DNA from: Castellaniella sp041675725
Lineage (GTDB): Bacteria > Pseudomonadota > Gammaproteobacteria > Burkholderiales > Burkholderiaceae_B
DNA: 51,689 bases
Direction: 5' to 3'
Assembly (NCBI RefSeq): GCF_041675725.1
Contig: NZ_JBAYTI010000018.1
Coordinates: 1 to 51,689, forward strand
Shown here: positions 15,103 to 24,189 of the stretch, one piece after another
Layout: each line of letters opens with the position of its first letter
Position numbering within the stretch: the stretch's first letter is position 1
Made by a program: the position numbers and the translations under genes
The notes under the pieces: model-generated
Told to the model about the DNA's origin: nothing
The model's input: the letters and a program-made list of their open reading frames with translations, nothing else
The model's database searches: none

Positions 15103-16251
15103 GTGCAGATCCTCAATTTTCACGACGCACGCCGTCAGGCCAGACGCCGCCTGCCGACCGGTATTTTTGAGTACATCGACCGGGGCAGCGAGGACGAAAC
15201 CGCCATCCGGGCCAGCCGCCAGGCATTCGACACGTACCGCCTGATACCGCGTGTACTGCGTAACGAGACGCCGCCCGATGCGCGCGTCACACTGCTGGGT
15301 GAAAGCTGGAGCCAGCCGTTCATGGTCGCACCGACCGCCTGCGCGGGGCTGGCGCGGTATAACGGTGAAATCGAACTGGCCCGCGCCGCCGAGCGTTTTG
15401 GCATCCCATTCTGCGCCGCGACCGAATCCATTACCAGCCTGGACGAGATCGCTGATTCGGTGTCCCGACGACCCTGGTTCCAGCTGTACGTCTGGCATCC
15501 CCTGGAACACAGCCTCGATCTGCTCGCCCGCGCACACCGCATGGGCATCACGGTACTGGTCGTGACCGTCGACACCCCGGTGGCCCCCAACCGCGAGTAC
15601 AACGCCCGCAACGGCTTCGAGATGCCCTTCAGATTTGGCGCGCGCAATATGCTCGACCTGACCCGCCACCCTGGCTGGCTGGCCAGGGTCATGCTGCCCT
15701 ACCTGATGAAAGGCCGCCTGCCGGATTTTGCCAATTATCCACCAGCCTACCGCGCCACACTGCTGAGCCGTGGAACCAAAGAATCACTGATTCACCACCC
15801 ACGCCTCGACTGGGACATCATCGGGCGGCTGCGCGACAAATGGCCCGGGCACTTCATCGTCAAAGGCATTCTTCACCCGGATGATGCCCGCCAGGCAGCC
15901 CGGGCCGGTGCCGACGGCATTGTGGTGAGCAGCCATGGCGCCCGTAATTTTGATTCGGCGACGACCGTACTGGATGCATTGCCCGCCATCGTGGAGGCGA
16001 CCGGCGCTCAACTGACGATTCTTGCGGATAGCGGCGTTCAGCGGGGCAGCGATGTTTTCAAGCTTCTGCATGCCGGCGCGCAGGGCGTGCTGGTGGGGCG
16101 CGCCATGCTCTATGGTCTGGCATGCAGCGGCGCTGCGGCGGGGCACATGATGCAGGTGCTGGCCAATGAGCTGTCTGCCACCATGAGCTTTTCCGGCTGC
16201 CGCTCCATCGAGGAGATCCGGCAATGTCAGAAACAAAGTAACCAGGACTGA
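15103..16251 (+). CDS. FMN-dependent L-2-hydroxyacid dehydrogenase (LldD/mandelate dehydrogenase family)
   Basis: Product of 382 residues, the normal family length, from a GTG at 15103 preceded by AGGGATG. It oxidises an L-2-hydroxyacid to the 2-oxoacid with FMN, probably at the membrane. Visible sites: FMN loop MVAPTACAGL (74-83), QLYVWHP with Y129, TVDTPV, K254 in FIVKGI, the catalytic histidine and arginine in SSHGARNFD (H278, R281) and ADSGVQRGSD. SHGARN replaces the common HGGRQ (Q to N), which hints at a shifted substrate. The early PFMVAPTACAGL wording is closer to mandelate than to lactate dehydrogenases. It is probably co-transcribed with the TRAP genes. Confidence 0.9.
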   Translation: MQILNFHDARRQARRRLPTGIFEYIDRGSEDETAIRASRQAFDTYRLIPRVLRNETPPDARVTLLGESWSQPFMVAPTACAGLARYNGEIELARAAERFGIPFCAATESITSLDEIADSVSRRPWFQLYVWHPLEHSLDLLARAHRMGITVLVVTVDTPVAPNREYNARNGFEMPFRFGARNMLDLTRHPGWLARVMLPYLMKGRLPDFANYPPAYRATLLSRGTKESLIHHPRLDWDIIGRLRDKWPGHFIVKGILHPDDARQAARAGADGIVVSSHGARNFDSATTVLDALPAIVEATGAQLTILADSGVQRGSDVFKLLHAGAQGVLVGRAMLYGLACSGAAAGHMMQVLANELSATMSFSGCRSIEEIRQCQKQSNQD

Positions 16252-16253
16252 AC

Positions 16254-17678
16254 ATGGACAAAAACCTGCTGGACGATTTTTTACTGCAACTGAAGGCCGC
16301 CGTTGGGGACGCACACGTCATCACCCATGCCAGCGACGTCGAACCTTATCTGGTGGACGAGGAACGCCGGTATCAGGGCCATGCGCTGTGCGTGGTCAGA
16401 CCGGCCAATACCGCGGAAGTCTCCCGGGTACTGGCGCTATGCTACGAAGCCGGTATCGCCGTCGTGCCCCAGGGGGGCAACACGGGGCTGTGTGGCGGCG
16501 CCACGCCGGTAACAGACACGGACGCCATTGTTCTGGCCCTGGGGCGGATGAACAAAATACGCAGCGTCGACCCGCTCAACAACACCATGGCCGTCGATGC
16601 CGGCTGTGTGCTGGCTGCCATCCAGGCCGCCGCAGCGGCGGCCGATCGCCTGTTCCCCATGTCCCTGGGCAGTGAAGGAAGCTGCCAGATCGGCGGCAAC
16701 ATCGCCACAAATGCGGGCGGCACGGCCGTCCTGCGCTACGGCCCGATGCGCGACCTCGTCCTGGGCATCGAGGCGGTCTTGCCCGATGGGCGCGTCATCG
16801 ACGCCATGAGGGCCTTGCGCAAGGACAACACCGGCTATGCGCTGAAGCACCTGTTCATCGGTTCCGAGGGCACATTGGGGGTCATTACCGGAGCCGTGCT
16901 CCAGCTGTTTGCCAAGCCCAGATCCGAAGCCGTCGGCCTGGCCGGCCTGAACGACATCGACGCCGCCTTGCAACTGCTGCACGACATCCAGGGCCGCGCC
17001 GGCCATCGCCTGACGAACTTCGAGCTGCTTTCAGCCGCCCAGTACGAGCTGGTCATGGCCCTGCCCAGGAAACCGGATGATCCGCTGTCTGCACGCCATC
17101 CCTGGACGGCCATCGTCGAACTCACGGATCCCGATCCCGCTGCCTCGCTGGATGACGAACTGGCCACCCTGCTATACGACGCAATGGAACAGGGCGTCAT
17201 CACAGAAGGCATTCTGGCGACCAGCCAGGCCCAGGCCCGACAGATCTGGGAAATCCGCCATTCAGTGACCGAGGCCAATCACCGTGCTGGCCGCTCGCTC
17301 TCGCATGATACCTCCGTACCCGTATCCAGGATCCCGGACTTTGTGCGCGAGGTGGAGCAGCAAATGGCCGAGCGCTTCCCCATTGCCCGGCTGATTTTCG
17401 TCGGCCATGCGGGCGATGGCAACATCCACGCCGAGGTGATCCTGCCCCGCGACAGCGCGGAGGTCAAGGACCTTGAACAGGTCGCTGCCCGCATCAACCA
17501 CACCATCAGCGAAGTCGCCGTCTCGCTGGGTGGCTCCATCAGCGCGGAGCACGGCATTGGCCGCCTGAGGCGTGCAGAATTGCACGCCTGGCTGAATCCG
17601 ACGGACCTGGAACTGATGCGCGGCATCAAGACCTTGTTCGACCCCAAGGGCCTGATGAACCCCGGCGTCATCGTCTGA
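16254..17678 (+). CDS. FAD-linked D-2-hydroxyacid dehydrogenase (GlcD/D2HGDH family)
   Basis: Product of 474 residues starting two bases after the FMN-enzyme stop. FAD-binding PCMH domain: VPQGGNTGLCGGATPV (about 70-85), LGSEGSCQIGGNIATNAGG and FIGSEGTLGVITG. C-terminal FAD-oxidase domain: metal-site motif FVGHAGDGNIHAEV and SISAEHGIGRLRR. This is the D-2-hydroxyglutarate/D-lactate dehydrogenase family, which oxidises D-2-hydroxyacids and passes electrons to a carrier. Together with the L-specific FMN enzyme it would let the cell use both enantiomers of the acid imported by DctPQM (inference). It converges with the next gene six bases away. Confidence 0.92.
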   Translation: MDKNLLDDFLLQLKAAVGDAHVITHASDVEPYLVDEERRYQGHALCVVRPANTAEVSRVLALCYEAGIAVVPQGGNTGLCGGATPVTDTDAIVLALGRMNKIRSVDPLNNTMAVDAGCVLAAIQAAAAAADRLFPMSLGSEGSCQIGGNIATNAGGTAVLRYGPMRDLVLGIEAVLPDGRVIDAMRALRKDNTGYALKHLFIGSEGTLGVITGAVLQLFAKPRSEAVGLAGLNDIDAALQLLHDIQGRAGHRLTNFELLSAAQYELVMALPRKPDDPLSARHPWTAIVELTDPDPAASLDDELATLLYDAMEQGVITEGILATSQAQARQIWEIRHSVTEANHRAGRSLSHDTSVPVSRIPDFVREVEQQMAERFPIARLIFVGHAGDGNIHAEVILPRDSAEVKDLEQVAARINHTISEVAVSLGGSISAEHGIGRLRRAELHAWLNPTDLELMRGIKTLFDPKGLMNPGVIV

Positions 17679-17684
17679 GGCAGA

Positions 17685-18473
17685 TCAGAAGGTGCCTGGG
17701 TAGGCCCCGCCATCGAGCAGAATATTCTGGCCGGTGAGATAGGCCGCCCGCTGGCTGCACAGGAACGCACACACTTCGCCGAACTCTTTGGCGTTCCCGA
17801 AGCGCCGTGCTGGAATGCTGCTCAGGCGGGCGTTCTTGACGGCCTCCACATCGACCTGTTTTGCCTCGGCTTCTGCGGCAAACGTGGCATTCAGGCGATC
17901 GGTGGCAAAAAAGCCGGGCAGCAGATTATTGATCGTGACGCCCTTTTCAGCGAGACCGCTGCGAGCCAGCCCGGCGATGAAACCCGTCAGCCCACTGCGC
18001 GCACCGTTGCTTAGCCCCAGCTGTGCCAGGGGCGCCTTGACGGCGACCGACGTGATATTGACGATGCGCCCAAACCCGCGCCCGGCCATGCCATCGACCA
18101 CCGTCTTGATGAGCTCGATCGGCGTGAGCATGTTGGCCTGCAAAGCCGCCTGCCACTCTGCCGTCCCCCAGTCACGAAAATCGCCTGGTGGGGGGCCACC
18201 GGCATTGGTGACCAGAATATCGTAATCGGTGCCGGTGCGCTGGAAGACATTGTCCCGCCCTTCCGGGGTGACGATGTCCGCCGCGACGGCGTGGATTTCG
18301 ACCGCCGGGTTCGAGTCTTCCAATACACGGGCTGCACGCTGCAGGTCCTGGGGGGTACGCGCCACCAGCGTCACATGCACCCCTTCAGCGACCAGCGCCT
18401 GGGCACAGCCGAACCCAAGCCCTCTGCTGGACCCACAAACCAACGCCCGTTTGCCTGCAATACCAAAATCCAT
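17685..18473 (-). CDS. BKR-like SDR lacking the catalytic Tyr/Lys
   Basis: Product of 262 residues. The ATG at 18473 is chosen over the ORF start at 18485 because AGAGGA lies five bases before it. The NAD(P) motif reads CGSSRGLG (13-20), and NAGG is present. Where a classical SDR has Tyr-x-x-x-Lys, this protein has S155-N-G-A-R159. The serine-bearing strand NITSVAVKAP is kept. A known subgroup of beta-ketoacyl-ACP-reductase-like SDRs has this LSNGARSGL pattern, so the loss is a family trait rather than a mutation. The role is unknown; the upstream hydratase on the same strand suggests a shared pathway. Confidence 0.82.
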   Translation of the reverse strand: MDFGIAGKRALVCGSSRGLGFGCAQALVAEGVHVTLVARTPQDLQRAARVLEDSNPAVEIHAVAADIVTPEGRDNVFQRTGTDYDILVTNAGGPPPGDFRDWGTAEWQAALQANMLTPIELIKTVVDGMAGRGFGRIVNITSVAVKAPLAQLGLSNGARSGLTGFIAGLARSGLAEKGVTINNLLPGFFATDRLNATFAAEAEAKQVDVEAVKNARLSSIPARRFGNAKEFGEVCAFLCSQRAAYLTGQNILLDGGAYPGTF

Positions 18474-18516
18474 TTTTCCTCTCACCAGAAGGGGTTATGC
18501 CCAAGCCGACAGCGAG

Positions 18517-19302
18517 TCAGTTTTCCACGTTGATCGTGACCGACCCCACGCCACTGATGTCGAACCGGAATACACAAGGCGCCTCGGCAAAGACCGTTCG
18601 CACGAAATTGCCCGTCGTCACCACCGTCCCCGCCGTCAACGGCTCTGAGCGCCTGGACAGGTGTTCGCCCAGCCAGATCAACGGCTGTAACGGATGACCC
18701 AGTACGTCTTTTCCGCTGCCTTCGCTCTCGAGTACGCCATTACGATAAATGCGCCCGGTGCAGGCCGCCAGATCCGGCCAGTCTGAAATGAATTCGCTTG
18801 TGACGATGCCATGGTTCCAGGAATTTTCTGCCACCAGGGTCAGCAGATCGAGCGGCGTAGAATAATCGGCATTGCGATCATCGATGATTTCGATGGATAC
18901 GCACACGGCCTCGACCGCATCTACGATCTCGGACATGGACAGCGGCACACTGCGCGGCTGGATGGTCTTGCCAAACCGGGCGGCAATTTCGAGCTCAAGC
19001 CCCAGGCGTCCGTAATCGGCCAAATGAAGCGTGGCGGGAGACGAATGCACCATGCTCGCGTGCACGACGCCGGAGATGGGATGTGGGATGCCCGTCATTT
19101 CCTGCATCGCGCCCGACGTCAGCCCGATCTTGTAGCCAACCGGCACCTCGCCCTCGGATTGCAGGATCTTGACGAACTCATCCTGTACCGCATAGGCGGC
19201 ACTCAGGTCATGAATGCCGAACTCTGCACATAAAGAATGAAAACGGACTTTTTGCCGATTTTCAAAAACCAACTGTTCGGCAGCAGCACGCGCTTTTCCC
19301 AT
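18517..19302 (-). CDS. 2-keto-4-pentenoate hydratase-like protein (FAH superfamily)
   Basis: Product of 261 residues, the usual size of MhpD/DmpE/HpaH hydratases. GYKIGLTSGAMQEMTGI is the substrate-side loop. LGLELEIAARFGK carries the acidic metal ligands, and VEAVCVSIEIIDDR completes the site. These enzymes add water to 2-hydroxy-penta-2,4-dienoates (meta-cleavage products) or act as decarboxylase partners. No ring-cleavage dioxygenase is seen nearby, so it may serve another 2-oxoacid. It lies between the atypical SDR and the Tag-like gene, all on the minus strand. Confidence 0.83.
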   Translation of the reverse strand: MGKARAAAEQLVFENRQKVRFHSLCAEFGIHDLSAAYAVQDEFVKILQSEGEVPVGYKIGLTSGAMQEMTGIPHPISGVVHASMVHSSPATLHLADYGRLGLELEIAARFGKTIQPRSVPLSMSEIVDAVEAVCVSIEIIDDRNADYSTPLDLLTLVAENSWNHGIVTSEFISDWPDLAACTGRIYRNGVLESEGSGKDVLGHPLQPLIWLGEHLSRRSEPLTAGTVVTTGNFVRTVFAEAPCVFRFDISGVGSVTINVEN

Positions 19303-19400
19303 CTTTTCTCCAATGCGAACAACATATCAACCCGTACAGGCACACCCGATAGGCATGACCCGACATCATAAACGATCTGTGCCCCGCCCCATGAACCAGC

Positions 19401-20099
19401 CTAGAACGCAGGATGGATACTGAGGGCGAGCATGGCCGACAGCTGACACAGCGGCCTGCCTGAACTCTGCTGCAGATCATTGAACACTGCCTGCACCGCC
19501 TGCAGGTCGCGCCGGCTGGAGGGTTCGCGGGCAATGACGCCCGCAGCCACCAGGCGTGCAACCACGTGACTGGTGAGCAGGAACGTATCCTTGCCGGCCA
19601 GACGCAGAAACCCGGCCCCCGAGCGCCCGCCCAGGCGCGCACCGCGCTTGGCCAGTACGCCCCACAGGCCGATGATGTCGGAGGGGGGCCAACTGGCGAC
19701 GAACGAGCCGAAGCCCTCGCCGTGCGCCTGGCAGGTATCCAGGATGAATCGTGCATTCCGGGGAATGGTCCGCAATTTCTCGAGGTGACGAATGATGCGT
19801 GTGTCCTGCATGGCGCGCTGGAGGTCTGCCTCGTCGAGCAACGCCATGGCGGCCGGCACGAAGCCGGAGAAGGCCTCTTCGAAGGCCGGCCATTTGGCAT
19901 CCACCACCGAGTGCTGCATACCCGCCTGGAACACGCGCTGCGTCATGGCAGACAAATACCGGTCATCGCCCTTGCGCACTAGGGCATCATGTGCCAGCGC
20001 CTGCGGCAGAAAGGCTTCCATGGCCTCATCAGAGTCAAAGCGCCGGCGTACGGTGCCGTAAAGCCACGGGTAGGTCAAGTCCATCTTTTCACTGCCCAT
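19401..20099 (-). CDS. Divergent DNA-3-methyladenine glycosylase I (Tag)-like protein
   Basis: Product of 232 residues. The helical segment VFQAGMQHSVVDAKWPAFEEAF followed by DEADLQRAMQDTRIIRHLEKL and IPRNARFI parallels Tag (QAGLSW..., EEDVERLVQDAGIIRH, IIGNARA), so homology to the HhH glycosylase is likely. The Tag features for catalysis are missing: the purine-contacting Glu and Trp around the QAG motif are replaced (R and H), and the zinc-binding Cys/His set of E. coli Tag is not visible. It could repair another lesion or have a non-enzymatic role. The start may be ATG 20099 or 20084. It sits unexpectedly among catabolic genes. Confidence 0.7.
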   Translation of the reverse strand: MGSEKMDLTYPWLYGTVRRRFDSDEAMEAFLPQALAHDALVRKGDDRYLSAMTQRVFQAGMQHSVVDAKWPAFEEAFSGFVPAAMALLDEADLQRAMQDTRIIRHLEKLRTIPRNARFILDTCQAHGEGFGSFVASWPPSDIIGLWGVLAKRGARLGGRSGAGFLRLAGKDTFLLTSHVVARLVAAGVIAREPSSRRDLQAVQAVFNDLQQSSGRPLCQLSAMLALSIHPAF

Positions 20100-20175
20100 G
20101 AAATCAAAAACATCGATCCTTGTCTCGCATGGTACCGCAGGCGGCCACAGGGCACGAGCGCACCAGACGAACGTT

Positions 20176-21132
20176 TCAATTCATGGATGCCGGTTCATAC
20201 TGGGTTGGCGAGGGGGTCTTCAATATGAAATCGATGAACTCATGGGTATACACGGGCAGCTCATCGAACTTGCGCGCACAGATGCGCAATTCGCGCTCGG
20301 CCCATTCGTCCAGCAAATTTATGATGTGTATCCGGTTCAGGTGCATCATCCGGCTGGCCGCGGATTCCGGCAATATGCCAATGCCGACGTTTTCCTCGAT
20401 CAGGCGGCACATGGTATCGAAACTTGCCACCTGTATGCGCACCCGCATGGATCGGCCCAGGCGGGTGGTCTCGTTGTACAGTAACGTATGAATCGCGCTA
20501 TGCGCGCCCAGACCCACGAAATCATATTCAAGGGTATCGGCAAACCGTATGAAACGCTCGGCTGCAAGCGGATGATGCATGGGGACGGCAACCACCAGCC
20601 CATCCTTGCGATACGGTACGCTTTCCAACCCATGGATGGGTATCGTGCCGGCCAGTATGCCGACATCCGCCACGCCCTCATGGACGGCGCGTGCCACCTC
20701 CGGGCTCAGGCGCTCTTGCAGATGAACAGAAATCGTTTCGTGTTCGCTGATGAATTTTCCCAGAACCCTTGGCAGCCACTCCGACGTGGCCGAAGTGTTT
20801 GCAAACAACCGGATATGGCCGCGCATGCCCAATGAGTATTCTTGCAGGTCGCCCTGCAAGCGGGTGATTTGCGAGAGCATATTGCGGGCATGATTCAGGA
20901 ATACGTCGCCCGCCTCGGTGAGGCTCATCCCCCGGTTGGACCGAACCAATAATTTGGTACCAAAGGTTTCTTCCAGGTTCTTGATACGCTGGCTCGCCGC
21001 CGATACCGACATGAAAGCCTTTTCCGCACCCTGGGTCAAACTCAACTCTTCAGAAATACGCACGAACAGGCGCAAGTCTACAAGATCAAAGTATGCGACA
21101 AAGGAAGCTGGCTGTTCTTGCATGAATGTCAC
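20176..21132 (-). CDS. LysR-type transcriptional regulator
   Basis: Product of 318 residues. N-terminal winged helix: DLRLFVRISEELSLTQGAEK, then VSAASQRIKNLEETFGTKLL (residues about 20-60), and the LysR follow-on RSNRGMSLTEAG. The effector domain (95-300) has the periplasmic-binding fold with GMRGHIRLFANTSATSEWLP at its start and GIGILPESAASR later. It lies just past the catabolic operon that ends at 21197 and is read in the same direction, so it may regulate that operon or the hydratase/SDR genes downstream. The effector is unknown but would be a pathway acid or CoA ester by analogy. Confidence 0.9.
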   Translation of the reverse strand: MTFMQEQPASFVAYFDLVDLRLFVRISEELSLTQGAEKAFMSVSAASQRIKNLEETFGTKLLVRSNRGMSLTEAGDVFLNHARNMLSQITRLQGDLQEYSLGMRGHIRLFANTSATSEWLPRVLGKFISEHETISVHLQERLSPEVARAVHEGVADVGILAGTIPIHGLESVPYRKDGLVVAVPMHHPLAAERFIRFADTLEYDFVGLGAHSAIHTLLYNETTRLGRSMRVRIQVASFDTMCRLIEENVGIGILPESAASRMMHLNRIHIINLLDEWAERELRICARKFDELPVYTHEFIDFILKTPSPTQYEPASMN

Positions 21133-21196
21133 CGAAATAAACCGTCAAAAAACCCATCAAGCCACTGCCCCGAGGATCAGCCCACCCGCCGGGCGC

Positions 21197-22894
21197 TCAC
21201 GCATGATGGGTGCCTGTCTTGCGCGCCAGCGCATCTTCCAGCACATTGCGCGCAATCACCTTGAGCGCCAACGTCTCTTCGGCCCCTTCAAAAATGGACA
21301 GGACGCGCGCATCCACAAAATACCGGCTGACGGGTGTTTCCTCGGCATACCCCATCCCGCCATGCAACTGGAGCGCTTCGCGAGTCACGATTTCTGCGCT
21401 GCGGCACGCCAGTAATTTCGCCAGGCTGGCTTCCATGCGCCCGCCTCCGCCATTCACTTGACGGGCGACGGCGTACGTCAGTTCACGGCATGCAAGAAAC
21501 CTGCAAGCCATGTGGGCCAGTTTGACGGCCGTCAGCGGGTACTGGATCAGGGGTGCTCCAAACACGACGCGATCCTTGCTGTATCGAATCGCCTCTTTCA
21601 GGGCAGCCCGCATGACCCCCAGCGCCCGTGCCGCAGTCTGCACACGACCGCCTACCATCCCTGCCATGGTGTAATAAAAGCCATTGCCGAGCCCGTCCTC
21701 GCCACCGACGACATGACTGTCCGGTACATAAAAATCCTGAAACGACAGATCGAACGAATGCATGCCCCGGTAACCGATGGTAGAGATCGCACGGCCATCC
21801 AGCTGGCCGCCGCCGTCCTGCCGGAAGCTGAAATCGTAGCCGTCGAAACTGGGCTTTTCTACAAGAAACACGCTCAGGCCCCGGTAACCCAGAGACCGGT
21901 CCGGGTCGGTACGGGCCACCACCATGATGACCCCGGCCTTCCCGGCGAACGTGCACCATGTCTTTGCACCGTTCAACAACCAGCCGCCCGGCACGCGCGT
22001 GCCTTTGAGTGCCAGGCTGGCGACGTCCGAGCCATAATCCGGTTCGGTAATGGCGACGGCACACAACGGATTGCCACTGGCAATGCGGGGAAGCCAAAGG
22101 TCTTTCTGAGCCTGAGTCCCCCCCGCCATCAGCGCGCGAACCAGAATTTCCGGCCGGGTCATCAGGCTGCCGGCAGCCCCCAACGAGGCTTCCGACAACG
22201 CTTCGGTCACTGCGATCATGGCCAGCACGTTGCCACTGCCCGTCGAATCGCTGCCGCCATATTGCTCGGGTATGGCCAAGCCAAATACACCCATCTCGCT
22301 CATCTGCTCGAGCAGCGGCTCTGGAACCAGGCGATCCTCTCGATGGATCTCTTCAGCAAGTGGCGCCACCCTGTCCGTGGCGAAACGAGAAAAAGCATCC
22401 CGGGCCATGGCTGCCATTTCGTCCAGCTCGACAGCCGCCAGATCCGGCTCATGGTCCGCAACCAGACTGCCCAGCTGGGCCAGGATGGTCGAATGCCCAG
22501 CCTGTCTGTACAAGCGGGAAATTTCGTCACTGACCATAAACAGCTGCAACGAAGCCGTATCGATGCCCAGGTCCAGATACAGGTTCTTCAAGCGGGCCAA
22601 CAATTGACCCACCGTGCTGCTGACGTAGGCGAGCCCCAGCCGCTCGTCGAGCGACGAGGCCGCAGGCAGCGAGTCCACGATCGTCTTCGCTGAAAACAAA
22701 TCTGCGCAAATGAGCGCGAGTTCATAGCAAACCCACTGATGGGCGTCCAGGCGCCGCCCATCCAGGCGGCCCCCTTGCGAACACTGCAACGCCGTGTGGT
22801 CCACCGCTGTTTCAAAATAATCGGACACACGCGCCACCAGCCACCGGGCGAGCGCATGAACATCATCAGACTCTGTACTGGACGTGTTCTTCAT
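21197..22894 (-). CDS. Long acyl-CoA dehydrogenase, methylsuccinyl-CoA dehydrogenase-like
   Basis: Product of 565 residues from ATG 22894 (a TTG two codons earlier is less likely). The first 155 or so residues form an extra helical domain (AHQWVCYELALICADLFSA, abbreviated) before a complete flavin acyl-CoA dehydrogenase core: MGVFGLAIPEQYGGSD, AITEPDYGSDVASLAL, QLHGGMGYAEETPVSRYF and FEGAEETLALKVIARN at the base-bearing end. A long N-terminal extension is known in (2S)-methylsuccinyl-CoA dehydrogenase (Mcd) of the ethylmalonyl-CoA pathway, so an Mcd-like branched dicarboxyl- or alkyl-CoA substrate is possible. Last enzyme gene of the minus-strand catabolic series. Confidence 0.85.
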   Translation of the reverse strand: MKNTSSTESDDVHALARWLVARVSDYFETAVDHTALQCSQGGRLDGRRLDAHQWVCYELALICADLFSAKTIVDSLPAASSLDERLGLAYVSSTVGQLLARLKNLYLDLGIDTASLQLFMVSDEISRLYRQAGHSTILAQLGSLVADHEPDLAAVELDEMAAMARDAFSRFATDRVAPLAEEIHREDRLVPEPLLEQMSEMGVFGLAIPEQYGGSDSTGSGNVLAMIAVTEALSEASLGAAGSLMTRPEILVRALMAGGTQAQKDLWLPRIASGNPLCAVAITEPDYGSDVASLALKGTRVPGGWLLNGAKTWCTFAGKAGVIMVVARTDPDRSLGYRGLSVFLVEKPSFDGYDFSFRQDGGGQLDGRAISTIGYRGMHSFDLSFQDFYVPDSHVVGGEDGLGNGFYYTMAGMVGGRVQTAARALGVMRAALKEAIRYSKDRVVFGAPLIQYPLTAVKLAHMACRFLACRELTYAVARQVNGGGGRMEASLAKLLACRSAEIVTREALQLHGGMGYAEETPVSRYFVDARVLSIFEGAEETLALKVIARNVLEDALARKTGTHHA

Positions 22895-22928
22895 ATGCAA
22901 AATCCCAAGTCGTCATCACCCAGAAAAT

Positions 22929-24140
22929 TCAAGGGATCCGTTCAAATATGGCCGCCAACCCCTGCCCACCGCCAATACACATGGTTTCCAGCCCATAGCG
23001 AGCCTGGCGTCTCTCCATTTCGCGCAGCATGGTGGCCAATATCCGCGCGCCGGTTGCGCCCACCGGATGCCCCAGGGAAATGCCCGATCCGTGCACGTTC
23101 AGCCGCTCGAAATCATCGTCGTGCAGATTCATGGCCGCCGTGCACGCGAGAACCTGCGCGGCAAACGCTTCGTTGATTTCGATGAGATCGATATCCTTCA
23201 GGCTGAGATCCGCGCGGCCCAACGCCTTTTGGGTGGCTGGCACCGGGCCCATGCCCATGCGCTCGGGCGCTACGCCAGCAGCGGCCCAGCTGACCAGCCG
23301 GGCCAGCGGACGCAGCCCCAACTGCTCGGCCTTCTGCATGGTCGTTACGATACAGGCCGCGGCGCCATCGTTCTGCCCGCTGGCGTTACCCGCCGTAACG
23401 GTGGACAAGGGATCAGACGCGGCACGCACCGGTTTGAGCGCGGCCAGGGATTCCATGGTGGTATCCGGCCTTGGATGCTCATCCTGGTCGATCAGCACCT
23501 CGCCCCGGCGCGTCTTCACCAGGACGGGGACGATCTCGTCCTTGAAGAGGCCTTGCGCCTGCGCGGCAACCGCCCTCGAATGAGATACGTAGGCTAATGT
23601 GTCCTGTGCCTCGCGCGAGATGCTGAACGCCTGGCGCAGGTTTTCCGCCGTCTCCAGCATGCCCCCGGCGACGGGGTGGAACCGGCCGCCCGAAGTGATT
23701 CGGCCCCGCGCAATTCGATCCCAAAAAGGGCTGTAGTCGCCCCGTAAACCAAAGCGGGCCCCCAGTACGTAATGCTCGGCCTGGCTCATGCTTTCTACGC
23801 CGCCGGCGACCACGAGATCGCACGCCCCCGTCTGAACACGCATCGCGGCATCTATGACGGCCTGCAAACCAGAACCGCAGCGCCTGTCGAGCTGGAGCCC
23901 GGGGACCTCTACGCCAAAGCCCGCGTCCAATGCCGCGATCCGACCCATCGCCGGCGCCTCGCCATTTGGGTAGCATTGGCCAAATACCACGTCATCGACG
24001 TGCGCCGGGTCGAGCTCAGTGCGCTTCACCAGCCCCCGCAATATCGTTTCCGCCAATTGCGAGGCAGTCACACTCTTAAAAACCCCACCGTACTTGCCAA
24101 CGGCGGTACGGATCGGTTCGCATATTACAGCATCTCTCAT
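22929..24140 (-). CDS. Thiolase (acetyl-CoA acyltransferase)
   Basis: Product of 403 residues, a full-length degradative thiolase. Nucleophile C88 in LDRRCGSGLQAV, INEAFA with N323, H358 in SLGHPVGATGAR and C388 in MCIGGGQGLA are all in place. It cleaves a 3-oxoacyl-CoA with CoA to acetyl-CoA and a shortened acyl-CoA. The wording is of the FadA/PcaF broad class and chain length cannot be told. It lies between two acyl-CoA dehydrogenase genes and supplies the final step of the beta-oxidation-like pathway encoded from 37232 down to 21197. Confidence 0.93.
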   Translation of the reverse strand: MRDAVICEPIRTAVGKYGGVFKSVTASQLAETILRGLVKRTELDPAHVDDVVFGQCYPNGEAPAMGRIAALDAGFGVEVPGLQLDRRCGSGLQAVIDAAMRVQTGACDLVVAGGVESMSQAEHYVLGARFGLRGDYSPFWDRIARGRITSGGRFHPVAGGMLETAENLRQAFSISREAQDTLAYVSHSRAVAAQAQGLFKDEIVPVLVKTRRGEVLIDQDEHPRPDTTMESLAALKPVRAASDPLSTVTAGNASGQNDGAAACIVTTMQKAEQLGLRPLARLVSWAAAGVAPERMGMGPVPATQKALGRADLSLKDIDLIEINEAFAAQVLACTAAMNLHDDDFERLNVHGSGISLGHPVGATGARILATMLREMERRQARYGLETMCIGGGQGLAAIFERIP

Positions 24141-24189
24141 TCTTTTCTCCTATCTGGAAGGGCGCTATTTTTTCCATATATATGGCGAT

